NCBI RefSeq assembly: GCF_900101605.1 | Contig: NZ_FMUR01000005.1 | Coordinates: 1-64,000 of the forward strand | Length of the DNA: 64,000 bases | Direction: 5' to 3' | From: Butyrivibrio hungatei | GTDB lineage: Bacteria; Bacillota; Clostridia; Lachnospirales; Lachnospiraceae | In this document: positions 8,587 to 17,574 of the stretch, piece after piece | How the letters are laid out: each line of letters begins with the position of its first letter | Position numbering within the stretch: position 1 is the first letter of the stretch | Notes under the pieces: model-generated | The model's database searches: none | Told to the model about the DNA's origin: nothing | The model's input: only the letters and a program-made list of their open reading frames with translations | Made by a program: the position numbers and the translations under genes

Positions 8587-9957
8587 ATGAAAGCTAGTGA
8601 GATATCAGGAAAAAAAGTACTTGTGATCGGAACGGGATTGTCGGGAGTAGGTTCTGTGCGACTTCTTCATCAGGTCGGCGCCGTGCCCGTAATGCTTGAA
8701 GAAAATACCAAGGTCACAAGAGAAGATATAGTAAAAAAACTTAATGAAGAGGATAGAGAGAATACAGAGATCATCATAGGCGAGATCTCAGACGAAGTTC
8801 TCGACGAGCTTGTGCTTGTTGTACCAAGCCCTGCGGTTCCTCTCGATGCACCTACGGTACTTCGTATCAAGGAAAAAAATATTCCTATTTGGAGCGAGAT
8901 AGAGCTTGCTTATAACTTTGCAAAGGGAAAACTTGTTGCCATCACGGGAACAAACGGAAAGACTACAACAACAACTCTTGTAGGAGAGATAATGAAGGCT
9001 CACTTTAAGAGCAGCTATGTTGTTGGAAATATCGGTGTTTCATATGCTGAGAGCGCACTTGAAATGAAGGAAGACACCGTTACTGTCGGAGAGATAAGTT
9101 CTTTCCAGCTTGAGGCGGTTGATAATTTCCATGCACAGGTTTCGGCTATCTTAAACATAACACCCGATCACTTAAACAGGCATCACACTATGGAGTGCTA
9201 TGCCGAGATGAAGCAGAACATTACAAACAACCAGACTAAAGAGGATACATGCGTACTTAACTACGACAATCCATATACAAGAGAGTTTGGAGAAAAATGT
9301 CCCGCCAAGGTGGTTTTCTTTTCAACAAGTGAAAAGCTAAAAGACGGATTCTACCTTGACGGTGAAGAGATATTCATGAGTATCGCCGGCGAAGCGGTTA
9401 AGGTAATGAATATTCACGATATGAATCTTGTCGGAATGTGTAATGTCGAGAATGTTATGGCTGCTATTGCGATGGCTGTGGCTATGGGAGTTCCTTTTTC
9501 AACAATTCTCAGAGTCGTTCGTGAATTCAAGGCGGTTGAACACAGAATCGAGTTTGTTGCGACCAAGAATGGCGTAGATTACTACAATGATTCCAAGGGA
9601 ACCAATCCCGATGCTGCAATTCAGGGAATCAAGGCTATGTCAAAGCCGACAATACTTATCGGTGGCGGCTACGACAAGGGCAGTGAGTATGACGAGTGGA
9701 TCGAGAACTTTGGCGATACCGTAAAGATGCTCGTTCTTATCGGACAGACTAAGGAAAAGATTGCAGAGTGTGCGCAGAAGCACGGTTTTAATAAGTTTGT
9801 ATTTAAGGATACTTTTGAAGAGGCGCTTGAATATTGCAGTTCTAACGCAAAAGAAGGGGAAGCGGTGCTTCTTTCACCTGCATGTGCAAGTTGGGACATG
9901 TTCCCGAACTATGAAACAAGGGGTAAGAAATTCAAGGAGTATGTAAACAGACTTTGA
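8587..9957 (+). CDS. murD: UDP-N-acetylmuramoylalanine--D-glutamate ligase
   Basis: Cytoplasmic ATP-dependent ligase adding D-Glu to UDP-MurNAc-L-Ala. The ATG at 8587 is preferred over an in-frame TTG at 8578 because AGAGG (8573-8577) directly abuts the TTG but is 9 bases from the ATG. Visible are an N-terminal Rossmann-like segment (VLVIGTGLSGVGSV), the Mur-ligase P-loop VAITGTNGKTTTT near residue 115, ISSFQLEAV, NITPDHLNRH and the C-terminal NDSKGTNPDAA block. About 456 residues is the family norm. Neighbours mraY and ftsW fit the dcw order. Confidence 0.97.
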   Translation: MKASEISGKKVLVIGTGLSGVGSVRLLHQVGAVPVMLEENTKVTREDIVKKLNEEDRENTEIIIGEISDEVLDELVLVVPSPAVPLDAPTVLRIKEKNIPIWSEIELAYNFAKGKLVAITGTNGKTTTTTLVGEIMKAHFKSSYVVGNIGVSYAESALEMKEDTVTVGEISSFQLEAVDNFHAQVSAILNITPDHLNRHHTMECYAEMKQNITNNQTKEDTCVLNYDNPYTREFGEKCPAKVVFFSTSEKLKDGFYLDGEEIFMSIAGEAVKVMNIHDMNLVGMCNVENVMAAIAMAVAMGVPFSTILRVVREFKAVEHRIEFVATKNGVDYYNDSKGTNPDAAIQGIKAMSKPTILIGGGYDKGSEYDEWIENFGDTVKMLVLIGQTKEKIAECAQKHGFNKFVFKDTFEEALEYCSSNAKEGEAVLLSPACASWDMFPNYETRGKKFKEYVNRL

Positions 9958-9991
9958 GAATATGACAAAAAATATGAGGGGATGATCTGAT

Positions 9992-11143
9992 ATGGCAAGG
10001 ACCGGAGTGAACGTTTTAAGAAGGCAAAGAGAAGAAACATATGTTGACTACAGTTTGATATTTGTAATACTTTTTTTGCTCGCATTTGGACTTGTAATGA
10101 TATATTCGACAAGTACATATTGGGCTAATCTTAAGATGGGCGGAGACTCGTCATATTATTTCAAGCACCAGTGCGGGGCGGTGTTTGGCGGAATAGTTGT
10201 TATGATATTTATGTCTTACTTCCCTTATGGAATCTTAAGAAAGATCGCGTTTCCGCTGTATGCGACATCGGCTGTTTTGCTTCTTTTGACTCCCATCATA
10301 GGAAAAGAGATCAACGGTGCGAAAAGATGGATCAGAGTTCCTGTACTTGGGTCGATTCAGCCGGCGGAGATAGCTAAGGTTGCCGTTATCATATTTGTTG
10401 CGGCTATTATCTTAAGGCTACAGAAGCTTCTTTTAACCCCTAGGGGATACGGAGTGGCGATAGGATTTCCGGCATTTCTTGCGATAATGATCCGCCTGTG
10501 TACCAAAAACCTTAGTTCTGCCATCATCGTAATGGGAATCGCGGTTATCATGCTTTTTGTTGCGACTCCGGGATATAAGAGATATGTAATGGCAGCGCTT
10601 TCGGTTGGCGCTTTAGCAACTGTTACGGTTCTTATAATCGCGAACGCGGGAGCAAAAGGAAATTTCAGATCCGAGCGAGTTCTCGCATGGCTCGATCCTC
10701 AGGGACATGCGACAGGTAAAGGTTTTCAGACGCTTCAGTCTCTTTATGCGATCGGTTCAGGCGGAACATTCGGAAAAGGTCTCGGCGAGAGCATGCAGAA
10801 GATGGGATTTATTCCCGAGGCGCAGAATGATATGATCTTTTCGGTTATATGCGAAGAACTCGGACTTTTCGGTGCTATCGCTGTAATGCTCATGTTCCTT
10901 CTTCTTATCTGGAGACTTATGATCATTGCAAACAATGCACCCGATATGTTTGGAGCACTGCTTGTTATCGGCGTTATGGCGCATATAGCAATTCAGGTTA
11001 TCCTTAACATAGCGGTTGTTACCAACACAATCCCCAACACGGGAATCACACTTCCGTTCATAAGCTACGGCGGTACTGCGGTTGTGTTCCAGCTTGCGGA
11101 ACTTGGAATGGCACTTAATGTCGGAAGAAATATAGGAAGATAG
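9992..11143 (+). CDS. ftsW: SEDS family peptidoglycan glycosyltransferase FtsW
   Basis: FtsW polymerises lipid II into septal glycan strands with its partner class B PBP. The 383-residue polytopic protein opens with a short basic cytoplasmic tail and FGLVMIYSTS in the first helix. It has the conserved KRWI segment after the third helix, GKGFQTLQSLYAIGSGGTFG, and PEAQNDMIFSVICEELG, and ends with the ITLPFISYGGTA motif that is typical of SEDS proteins. Position between murD and ftsQ supports FtsW rather than RodA or SpoVE. Confidence 0.94.
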   Translation: MARTGVNVLRRQREETYVDYSLIFVILFLLAFGLVMIYSTSTYWANLKMGGDSSYYFKHQCGAVFGGIVVMIFMSYFPYGILRKIAFPLYATSAVLLLLTPIIGKEINGAKRWIRVPVLGSIQPAEIAKVAVIIFVAAIILRLQKLLLTPRGYGVAIGFPAFLAIMIRLCTKNLSSAIIVMGIAVIMLFVATPGYKRYVMAALSVGALATVTVLIIANAGAKGNFRSERVLAWLDPQGHATGKGFQTLQSLYAIGSGGTFGKGLGESMQKMGFIPEAQNDMIFSVICEELGLFGAIAVMLMFLLLIWRLMIIANNAPDMFGALLVIGVMAHIAIQVILNIAVVTNTIPNTGITLPFISYGGTAVVFQLAELGMALNVGRNIGR

Positions 11144-11150
11144 TTTGAAT

Positions 11151-11972
11151 ATGGCAAAAAAGAAACGTAAAAAAAGAAAAAAACGTTCATATGCTGCCGA
11201 ATCGGCTTTTCATCCTTTTGAGAAACTGAGAGACTCCTTTAGATATAAACGGAGTCTTTATGTTATTACGGGCATAATCATGTTTGCTGTTTTGGTTGTC
11301 GCAGCGGCGGTGTTGTATGTTGCGGACAATTATACCGTTAAGAATATTGAGGTTGACGGAAATACTCACTATTCCAAAGATGAGATAGCCGATATGGTCA
11401 TGACGGACAAACTGTGCCACAACTCAATGTTTTTATCCATGAAATACATGAACAAGAGCATTGAGGACATTCCTTTTATTGAAAAGATCGATGTGGATAT
11501 AGTATCGAAAGATACGGTCAAGATAAATGTTTTTGAAAAGGCCGTGGCGGGATATATAGCATATCTTGGACGTTATATCTACTTTGACAGAGAGGGCATC
11601 GTTGTTGAGTGCTCTTCCGAAACTACCGAAGATGTCCCACAGGTCATGGGACTTAATTTTGATCATATTACCATGCACGAAAAGCTGCCTATCGATGAAG
11701 ATCATCAGTTGATATTCGGCGAGATTCTCGATATTACGCAGCTTTTGAATAAATACAAACTTCACGCCGATAAGATTTTTTTTGACAGTGATTTTAATGT
11801 CTATCTTTATTTCGGCGGAGTTGAAGTCAGTATAGGCAAAAATGATTATATTGACGAAAAAATTCAACAACTTCAATATCAACTGCCAAAACTCGAAGGC
11901 CAGACGGGAATTCTTAATCTGAAAGATTTAAATGAAGACACAAAACTTTTTACATTTACTCCGAAAAATTAA
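11151..11972 (+). CDS. ftsQ: Cell division protein FtsQ/DivIB
   Basis: A bitopic division protein with a POTRA domain. The ATG at 11151 is preferred to the TTG at 11145 because AGGAAGA ends about 10 bases before it. The 273-residue product starts with a very basic stretch (AKKKRKKRKKRS), has one membrane helix at about residues 37-58, then the POTRA start YTVKNIEVDGNTHYSKDEI and a beta domain ending near residue 260. It overlaps none of its neighbours and is the last gene before the ftsZ promoter. It stabilises FtsL and DivIC in the divisome. Confidence 0.88.
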   Translation: MAKKKRKKRKKRSYAAESAFHPFEKLRDSFRYKRSLYVITGIIMFAVLVVAAAVLYVADNYTVKNIEVDGNTHYSKDEIADMVMTDKLCHNSMFLSMKYMNKSIEDIPFIEKIDVDIVSKDTVKINVFEKAVAGYIAYLGRYIYFDREGIVVECSSETTEDVPQVMGLNFDHITMHEKLPIDEDHQLIFGEILDITQLLNKYKLHADKIFFDSDFNVYLYFGGVEVSIGKNDYIDEKIQQLQYQLPKLEGQTGILNLKDLNEDTKLFTFTPKN

Positions 11973-12026
11973 AGAATTGTGTCTGTGTAAAGTGAAATTT
12001 AAACAAAATTCTACTTAAAAAACGGG

Positions 12027-12055
12027 TTGATAATTGAGTAAAAAAATCGTATCAT
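12027..12055 (+). promoter_or_regulatory. Promoter of ftsZ
   Basis: TTGATA (12027-12032) and TATCAT (12050-12055) are separated by 17 bases, so ftsZ can be transcribed apart from the rest of the cluster. Confidence 0.65.
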
Positions 12056-12076
12056 AGCTAATAAGGAGTCCAAGTT

Positions 12077-12106
12077 ATGAAGGAGGAGAAAACTTGCTTG
12101 AAATAA
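12077..12106 (+). CDS. Possible nine-codon leader ORF overlapping the ftsZ start
   Basis: An ATG at 12077 with AAGGAG about 9 bases upstream opens a frame reading MKEEKTCLK and stopping at TAA 12104-12106, four codons into ftsZ and in another frame. The ftsZ ribosome site AGGAGG lies inside this ORF. It could couple or tune ftsZ translation, or be chance. Confidence 0.3.
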   Translation: MKEEKTCLK

Positions 12107-13335
12107 AGTCAAACGATGCTGAAACTACTTGCAAGATCATCGTCGTAGGGGTTGGCGGTGCAGGTAATAATGCTGTTAATAGAATGGTAGATGAAAATAT
12201 TACCGGTGTAGAATTTGTCGGTATTAATACAGATAAGCAGGCGCTTCAGCTTTGTAAGGCACCCAAGCTTTTACAGATTGGTGAAAAGCTTACAAAGGGT
12301 CTTGGAGCAGGTGCTAAGCCTGAGATTGGTGAGAAAGCGGCAGAGGAGAGCGCAGAAGAGATTTCTGCAGCGCTCAAGGGTGCTGATATGGTATTCGTTA
12401 CCTGTGGTATGGGTGGTGGAACCGGAACAGGTGCAGCTCCCGTCGTTGCAAAACTTGCCAGAGAAATGGGGATTCTTACCGTAGGCGTTGTTACAAAGCC
12501 TTTCAGCTTTGAGGCACGTGTGCGTATGCAAAATGCTATGCTTGGTATCCAGAATATCAAGTCTAATGTAGATACACTTATTGTGATTCCTAATGACAAG
12601 CTTCTTCAGATCGTAGACAGGCGTACAACAATGCCTGACGCGCTCAAGAAAGCTGATGAAGTCCTCCAGCAGGCCGTACAGGGAATCACCGATCTTATCA
12701 ATGTTCCTGCTGTTATCAACCTTGACTTTGCCGATGTTCAGACTGTTATGAAGGACAAGGGCATTGCTCATATCGGTATCGGTAACGGTAAGGGAGACGA
12801 GAAGGCTATCGACGCTGTCAAGATGGCGGTTGAAAGTCCTCTTCTTGAGACTAAGATCAACGGAGCTTCCAGTGTCATCATCAATATTTCCGGTGATATC
12901 ACACTTCAGGATGCTTCCGACGCATCAGAATATGTTCGTCAGCTTGCAGGAAATGATGTAAACATCATCTTCGGTGCAATGTATGATGAGAGCAAGACTG
13001 ATAATTGTACAATAACTGTTATCGCAACAGGTATTGAAGAGAAGGTTCAGACGACTACACAGACTAAGGCAGCTGCTGCACAGAGCGCAACCAATCGCGT
13101 ATTTGCAACATCACAGCCTACACCTGTGCCCACACCTGTCGTTCAGACACCTATTACACCTATCGCAACTGTACCTCCGGTACAGCCGATAATTTCGCCT
13201 ATTTCCGCTGTGACTGATACACCGGCCGCATCTTCTTCACAGAGACCGGGATTTTCAATCAACAGACCCAGCGAGATCAAGGCAACAGTGGAACCCAAAT
13301 CACTTAAGATTCCGGATTTCCTGCAGAGAAAATAA
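12094..13335 (+). CDS. ftsZ: Cell division protein FtsZ
   Basis: Tubulin-like GTPase that forms the Z ring. The start is TTG at 12094, with a perfect AGGAGG 7 bases upstream. Residues 14-30 contain the nucleotide-binding [15 protein letters not shown], and the tubulin signature GGGTGTG lies at about 107-113. The T7-loop region [11 protein letters not shown] is intact, followed by a Pro/Thr/Gln-rich linker from about residue 318 and the conserved C-terminal peptide IPDFLQRK that binds FtsA/SepF-type partners. At 413 residues it is slightly long because of the linker. Confidence 0.98.
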   Translation: MLEIKSNDAETTCKIIVVGVGGAGNNAVNRMVDENITGVEFVGINTDKQALQLCKAPKLLQIGEKLTKGLGAGAKPEIGEKAAEESAEEISAALKGADMVFVTCGMGGGTGTGAAPVVAKLAREMGILTVGVVTKPFSFEARVRMQNAMLGIQNIKSNVDTLIVIPNDKLLQIVDRRTTMPDALKKADEVLQQAVQGITDLINVPAVINLDFADVQTVMKDKGIAHIGIGNGKGDEKAIDAVKMAVESPLLETKINGASSVIINISGDITLQDASDASEYVRQLAGNDVNIIFGAMYDESKTDNCTITVIATGIEEKVQTTTQTKAAAAQSATNRVFATSQPTPVPTPVVQTPITPIATVPPVQPIISPISAVTDTPAASSSQRPGFSINRPSEIKATVEPKSLKIPDFLQRK

Positions 13336-13339
13336 TTTT

Positions 13340-13374
13340 AAGGGCTGTTGCACTAAATAAGTGCCATAGCCCTT
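13340..13374 (+). terminator. Probable intrinsic terminator after ftsZ
   Basis: AAGGGCT and AGCCCTT with an inner TGCAC/GTGCC pairing form an interrupted stem. The following T-tract is weak (TTTAATTA). Confidence 0.6.
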
Positions 13375-13432
13375 TAATTATGCCCAAAATTCCGCATTTT
13401 ACCTCGCACCACAGAGTTGCTTATAAATTGTA

Positions 13433-13461
13433 TGGAAAAATACGAAAAATGATGATACAAT
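13433..13461 (+). promoter_or_regulatory. Likely nrdR promoter
   Basis: TGGAAA (13433-13438) and TACAAT (13456-13461) are 17 bases apart. The -10 hexamer lies inside the upstream NrdR box. Confidence 0.5.
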
Positions 13462-13501
13462 AATTTGTGGAAATGGATTATGTATAGTCAATATATTGTG
13501 G
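13455..13501 (+). promoter_or_regulatory. Two NrdR boxes upstream of nrdR
   Basis: The 16-mer at 13486-13501 contains CAATATATTG, a perfect match to the NrdR core CWATATATWG. The 16-mer at 13455-13470 (core CAATAATTTG) matches 8 of 10 core positions. Their centres are 31 bases apart, the roughly three-helical-turn spacing known for paired NrdR boxes. Self-regulation of nrdR is the simplest reading. Confidence 0.75.
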
Positions 13502-13520
13502 ACATAATGGAGGATTCTTT

Positions 13521-14033
13521 ATGAAGTGCCCATTCTGCGGAAAAGATGATACGAGGGTAATTGATTCAAGACCCGCCGATGAAAATACTTCGATCAGAAG
13601 GAGACGTGTCTGTGATTCATGCGGGAAACGATTTACGACCTATGAAAAGGTTGAGACAATTCCTCTTATTGTCATAAAAAAGGGTGACATCAGGGAGCCT
13701 TATGACAGAGCAAAGATTGAAGCGGGTGTTTTCAGGGCTTGCCATAAGAGACCTGTAAGCGCAGAGCAGATAACCAAGATGGTTGACGCCGTTGAAACGG
13801 AAGTTTTTAATATGGAACAGAAGGAAATACCAAGCAGAGCTATTGGAGAGATAGTTATGGATAAGATGAAAAATCTCGATCCTGTAGCTTATGTAAGATT
13901 CGCCTCTGTATATCGTGAATTTAAAGATGTGAATACTTTTATGGATGAGCTTAAGTCAGTTCTTAAGAAAGAAGCTGACGGTATTATAACCGACTCAACC
14001 GATAAGAGCACACCACTCCTTAAAAAAGAGTGA
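13521..14033 (+). CDS. nrdR: Transcriptional repressor NrdR of ribonucleotide reductase genes
   Basis: NrdR senses ATP/dATP through an ATP-cone and represses nrd operons. The 170-residue product has the N-terminal zinc ribbon CPFCG...CDSCGKRFTTYE (four cysteines), followed by the ATP-cone beginning VIKKGDIREPYDRAKIEAGVF and ending YVRFASVYREF. The ATG is preceded by GGAGG. No ribonucleotide reductase gene lies in the window, so its targets are elsewhere, plus probably its own promoter. A strong terminator follows. Confidence 0.96.
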   Translation: MKCPFCGKDDTRVIDSRPADENTSIRRRRVCDSCGKRFTTYEKVETIPLIVIKKGDIREPYDRAKIEAGVFRACHKRPVSAEQITKMVDAVETEVFNMEQKEIPSRAIGEIVMDKMKNLDPVAYVRFASVYREFKDVNTFMDELKSVLKKEADGIITDSTDKSTPLLKKE

Positions 14034-14038
14034 TCTAT

Positions 14039-14070
14039 AGCCTTGACATTTTTTTGTCAAGGCTTTATAT
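14039..14070 (+). terminator. Intrinsic terminator of nrdR
   Basis: AGCCTTGACA, a T7 loop, TGTCAAGGCT, then TTATAT. The same bases also supply the -35 and -10 of the next promoter. Confidence 0.8.
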
Positions 14071-14071
14071 T
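14043..14071 (+). promoter_or_regulatory. Promoter of the oligopeptide transporter operon, embedded in the nrdR terminator
   Basis: A perfect TTGACA (14043-14048) lies in the left arm of the terminator stem. After exactly 17 bases comes TATATT (14066-14071). Transcription would start near 14078, at the first leader hairpin. Confidence 0.7.
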
Positions 14072-14078
14072 TGAGCAG

Positions 14079-14157
14079 AGCACTTGCCGAGGTCTTTTCG
14101 AGGCTAGTGCGAGCCATGGGGATGAACTTAACGAGGTTTTACACGAGTTTAGTTCAT
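14079..14157 (+). repeat. Two related hairpins in the oppA leader
   Basis: Hairpin 1 (14079-14110) pairs AGCACTTGCC with GGCTAGTGC. Hairpin 2 (14122-14157) pairs ATGAACTTAA with TTTAGTTCAT. Both loops carry a CGAGGT(Y)TT word and both stems share a single T-T mismatch after an ACT/AGT block. A near copy of hairpin 1 occurs at 19982-20014. Confidence 0.6.
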
Positions 14158-14199
14158 ATCCCAGAGCAGAACATAATATTTTAGGAAGGATGATTTAAC

Positions 14200-15777
14200 A
14201 TGATCACAAGAAGGCATGGCAGAAAGAGAATCTGCTCACTTCTGACTGTTGTGTTATCTACACTGACTGTTGCATTGAGCGGTTGCTCAAGCGACAAGAC
14301 AGGGAATTCCGCAGGTAACGCGGGAGCAGCTTCATCTGCTACCGAGTCTGCAAATGCGGGAGATACTTCCAAGCTTATCGTAGGAATACCTCAGGATATT
14401 GACAGTCTTGACCCTCACCATATGACGGGGGCAGGTACGAAAGAGGTAATGTTTAACGTGTTCGAAGGACTCGTTAAACCCGATGAGAACGGTAATCTTA
14501 ACCCTGCTGTAGCCAGTGAGTACACAGTATCAGAGGACAACAAGGTTTACACCTTTACACTCAGAGACGGAGTAAAGTTCCACGACGGAACCGATGTTAC
14601 AGCGGAGGATGTCAAGTATTCTTTGGAACGTAACGCGGGAGTTGACGGTAGCGAACCGCTTATTTCTTCTTTTTCAGAAATTGAAAGTGTAAATATTGTT
14701 GATGACAAGCATATTGAGGTAGTTCTCAATAAGGCTGATTCGGAGCTTTTGCCACAGTTTACGGTGGCAATAATTCCTAAGGCCAATGAGAATCCCGAGA
14801 CCAATCCTATCGGAACAGGTCCTTACAAGTATGTTTCCAATGCTCCGCAGGAGAGTCTTGTGGTTACAAGATTCGATGATTATTGGGGAGAGAAGGCATA
14901 TATCAAGGATGTAGTATTCAAGATTGAAGCTAACTCAGATGCGATCGTGCTTGACCTTGAGGGCGGTTCAATCGATATGTATGCAAGAATCCCTTCGGCA
15001 CAGGTTGCTCAGCTTTCGGATAAGTTCGAGATATATGAGGGAACGATGAATCTGGTTCAGGCTCTTTATCTCAATAATGCCGTTAAGCCTTTTGATGATG
15101 TGAGAGTCCGTCAGGCGCTTTGCTATGCGATCGATCCGCAGGAGATCATGGATTTTGTTTCCGACGGAGCGGGTACTGAGATCGGAAGTGCGATGTATCC
15201 TGCGTTCACAAAATATTTTTTGCCTGAGCTTAATGATACTTACAATCATGACACTGAGAAGGCTAAGGCTCTTTTGGCAGAAGCGGGATATCCGAACGGA
15301 TTTGAGTTTACAATAACGGTTCCGTCCAACTACAAGCAGCATGTAGATACTGCACAGGTTCTTGTAGAGGAGTTTAAGGCTATCGGAGTTACGGCAAATA
15401 TTCAGGAAGTTGAGTGGAATACATGGCTCAGCGACGTGTATACTGACAAGAAGTATGAGTCGACGGTTGTTGGTTTCGATGCTTCTACAGTATCTGCGGG
15501 AGCACTTCTTGCAAGATATGAGTCGACTTCAAGCAAGAATACATTTAATTACAGCAACAAGGACTTCGACGAGGCACTTCACAAGGCTATGGAGACGGCT
15601 GATGATGCGCAGAAGACCGAATATTACAAAGAGTGTGAGCGCATCCTTTCAAAGGACGCAGCAAATGTTTATATTCAGGATCTTCCCGAGTATGTTGCGC
15701 TCAATAAGAAATTTACGGGATATGTTTTCTATCCTATATATTTGCAGGATATTGCAAAAATAAGACCGGCTGAATAA
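14200..15777 (+). CDS. Peptide ABC transporter substrate-binding lipoprotein (SBP_bac_5)
   Basis: Family 5 solute-binding protein delivering peptides to the permease encoded downstream. The signal peptide ends in a clear lipobox (ALSGC, Cys about residue 29), followed by a Ser/Ala/Gly linker. Family features include LIVGIPQDIDSLDPHHMTG, VFEGLVKPDENG, FTLRDGVKFHDGTDVTAEDV and PIGTGPYKYV, with 525 residues overall. The GGAAGGATG ribosome site is about 8 bases before the ATG. Exact ligand (dipeptide, oligopeptide, nickel) cannot be read from sequence. It heads a five-gene operon with all permease and ATPase parts. Confidence 0.92.
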   Translation: MITRRHGRKRICSLLTVVLSTLTVALSGCSSDKTGNSAGNAGAASSATESANAGDTSKLIVGIPQDIDSLDPHHMTGAGTKEVMFNVFEGLVKPDENGNLNPAVASEYTVSEDNKVYTFTLRDGVKFHDGTDVTAEDVKYSLERNAGVDGSEPLISSFSEIESVNIVDDKHIEVVLNKADSELLPQFTVAIIPKANENPETNPIGTGPYKYVSNAPQESLVVTRFDDYWGEKAYIKDVVFKIEANSDAIVLDLEGGSIDMYARIPSAQVAQLSDKFEIYEGTMNLVQALYLNNAVKPFDDVRVRQALCYAIDPQEIMDFVSDGAGTEIGSAMYPAFTKYFLPELNDTYNHDTEKAKALLAEAGYPNGFEFTITVPSNYKQHVDTAQVLVEEFKAIGVTANIQEVEWNTWLSDVYTDKKYESTVVGFDASTVSAGALLARYESTSSKNTFNYSNKDFDEALHKAMETADDAQKTEYYKECERILSKDAANVYIQDLPEYVALNKKFTGYVFYPIYLQDIAKIRPAE

Positions 15778-15808
15778 GTCATTTTGAGATTTTGCGAGGA
15801 ATATGCAC

Positions 15809-16753
15809 ATGAAATATATCATTAAAAAAATCATTTCTATGATAATTACTTTAGTGGTTGTTTCGCTGTGTGTATTTCTCGCTTTTAGCATAATCCCGGG
15901 AGATCCGGCGCTCAAAAAGCTTGGAACGGAGGCTTCTCCCGAACTCATCGCTCAGACAAGAGAGCAGATGGGATTAAATGATCCCGTTATAGTAAGGTAT
16001 TTTAGGTGGTTCGGAGCTTTTTTACAGGGAGATATGGGAAAAAGCTACAACTACAGCGTTCCCGTTGCGGGGATGATATTAAATAAGATACCGATCACGC
16101 TGACTATGGCGATAATGTCTTTTTTACTTACGATCGTGGTCTCGATTCCGATGGGAATCATAACTGCCAAACACGAAGGTGGCATACTTGACCGCGTTGT
16201 CACGGTGGTAAATCAGGTGATCATGGCTGTTCCGCCGTTCTTTTCAGGAATACTTATTACTTTTATTTTCGGAATGATATTCAAGCTCTTTAAACCGGGA
16301 GGCTTTATATCATATAGTGAAGATTTTGCGGGCTTTGTCGGATATCTTATTTTTCCGTCGATCGCGGTGGCTCTTCCAAAGATTGCCATGACGGTAAAAA
16401 TGCTTAGGGGAAGCGTCATAGACGAGGCGAAAAAAGATTATACAAGAACCGCTTACAGTAGAGGAAACAATACTAACGGCGTTCTTTACAGGCACGTCCT
16501 TAAGAATGCGCTTATTCCTGTTATAACTTTCCTTGGGATGCTTCTTGCGGATATGATAGCGGGAAGTATAGTGATAGAGCAGGTTTTCGGAATTCCGGGG
16601 ATCAGCAGGATTCTTCTTACGAGCATAAGTAACAGGGATTACCCCGTGGTTGAAGCTATAATCATGGGAATTGCGATGATAGTTATTGTCACCAATCTTT
16701 TGGTGGACATTATTTATAGAATTGTTGACCCGAGAATAGGGATTGAAGAATGA
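15809..16753 (+). CDS. Peptide ABC transporter permease, DppB/OppB type
   Basis: Inner-membrane permease subunit of the binding-protein-dependent importer. ATG 15809 is chosen because GAGGA ends 8 bases upstream; an in-frame ATG at 15803 is too close. The 314-residue product starts MKYIIKKIISMIITLVVVSL, a typical OppB-type first helix, and has six predicted membrane segments. The cytoplasmic EAA loop is visible as DYTRTAYSRGNNTNGVLYRH, where it contacts the ATPase. The stop overlaps the start of the next gene by four bases (ATGA). Confidence 0.93.
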   Translation: MKYIIKKIISMIITLVVVSLCVFLAFSIIPGDPALKKLGTEASPELIAQTREQMGLNDPVIVRYFRWFGAFLQGDMGKSYNYSVPVAGMILNKIPITLTMAIMSFLLTIVVSIPMGIITAKHEGGILDRVVTVVNQVIMAVPPFFSGILITFIFGMIFKLFKPGGFISYSEDFAGFVGYLIFPSIAVALPKIAMTVKMLRGSVIDEAKKDYTRTAYSRGNNTNGVLYRHVLKNALIPVITFLGMLLADMIAGSIVIEQVFGIPGISRILLTSISNRDYPVVEAIIMGIAMIVIVTNLLVDIIYRIVDPRIGIEE

Positions 16754-17574
16754 GAGATAAGATTACCGAGATTTTTAGGAAAATAAAAAAAGATCCCTAT
16801 ATGTGCGCGGGTGTGATCATTACGGGAATTATCCTGCTTATGATATTGGTGGGACTTTTCTGGATGCCGTATGAACCTACCAAGATGAATGCATCTGAGA
16901 AGCTTAAGGGAATTTCTTTTAAACATATAATGGGAACCGACAACATGGGAAGGGACGTGTTCAGCAGGGTTATGTACGGAAGCAGGGTGACGTTCCTTAT
17001 AGCTCTCGGAACGGTGTTTATCGGTGCGTTTATGGGAACGCTCATCGGTGCTCTTACGGGCTACTACGGCGGTTTGTTCGATGAGATTACGATGAGGGTT
17101 ATCGATGCGATGTTTGCGTTTCCGAGTATTTTGCTGGCGCTTGTGATCGTCAGTGTTTTCGGAACGGGATGGATGCAGCTTCTTTTTTCACTTGGAATTG
17201 CTTTTATCCCGAGTTTTGCAAGAATCGTAAGGGGTGAAGTGCTTCGCTGCAGAAATACGGATTATGTGGAGAGCGCCAAACTTCAGGGAGTATCTGATAT
17301 CAGGATGATATTTGTACATATTTTGCCCAATATAAAGGGCGTTCTGGCTTCGTCGATACTTATCGGATTTAACAATGCGGTGCTTGCGGAGGCCGGACTT
17401 AGCTATCTGGGAGTCGGCTCGCAACCGCCTTATGCAAGCCTTGGAAAGATGCTTTCTGATGCCCAGCAGTACCTGTTCACAACGCCGAGTTATTGTCTTT
17501 GTCCCGGACTTGTTATTGTTCTTATGGTTTTGGGCTTTTCGTTTTTGGGTGAGGGAATCAGAAGATGGGAGTAA
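16750..17574 (+). CDS. Peptide ABC transporter permease, DppC/OppC type
   Basis: Second permease subunit. The 274 residues contain a first helix at about 17-39, the family phrase HIMGTDNMGRDVFSRVMYGSR near residue 58, and the EAA loop DYVESAKLQGVSDIRMIFVH around residue 170, followed by AGLSYLGVGSQPPYASLGKM. Start and stop both overlap neighbours (ATGA with the upstream permease, about 10 bases with the ATPase gene), which implies tight translational coupling. Confidence 0.93.
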   Translation: MRDKITEIFRKIKKDPYMCAGVIITGIILLMILVGLFWMPYEPTKMNASEKLKGISFKHIMGTDNMGRDVFSRVMYGSRVTFLIALGTVFIGAFMGTLIGALTGYYGGLFDEITMRVIDAMFAFPSILLALVIVSVFGTGWMQLLFSLGIAFIPSFARIVRGEVLRCRNTDYVESAKLQGVSDIRMIFVHILPNIKGVLASSILIGFNNAVLAEAGLSYLGVGSQPPYASLGKMLSDAQQYLFTTPSYCLCPGLVIVLMVLGFSFLGEGIRRWE

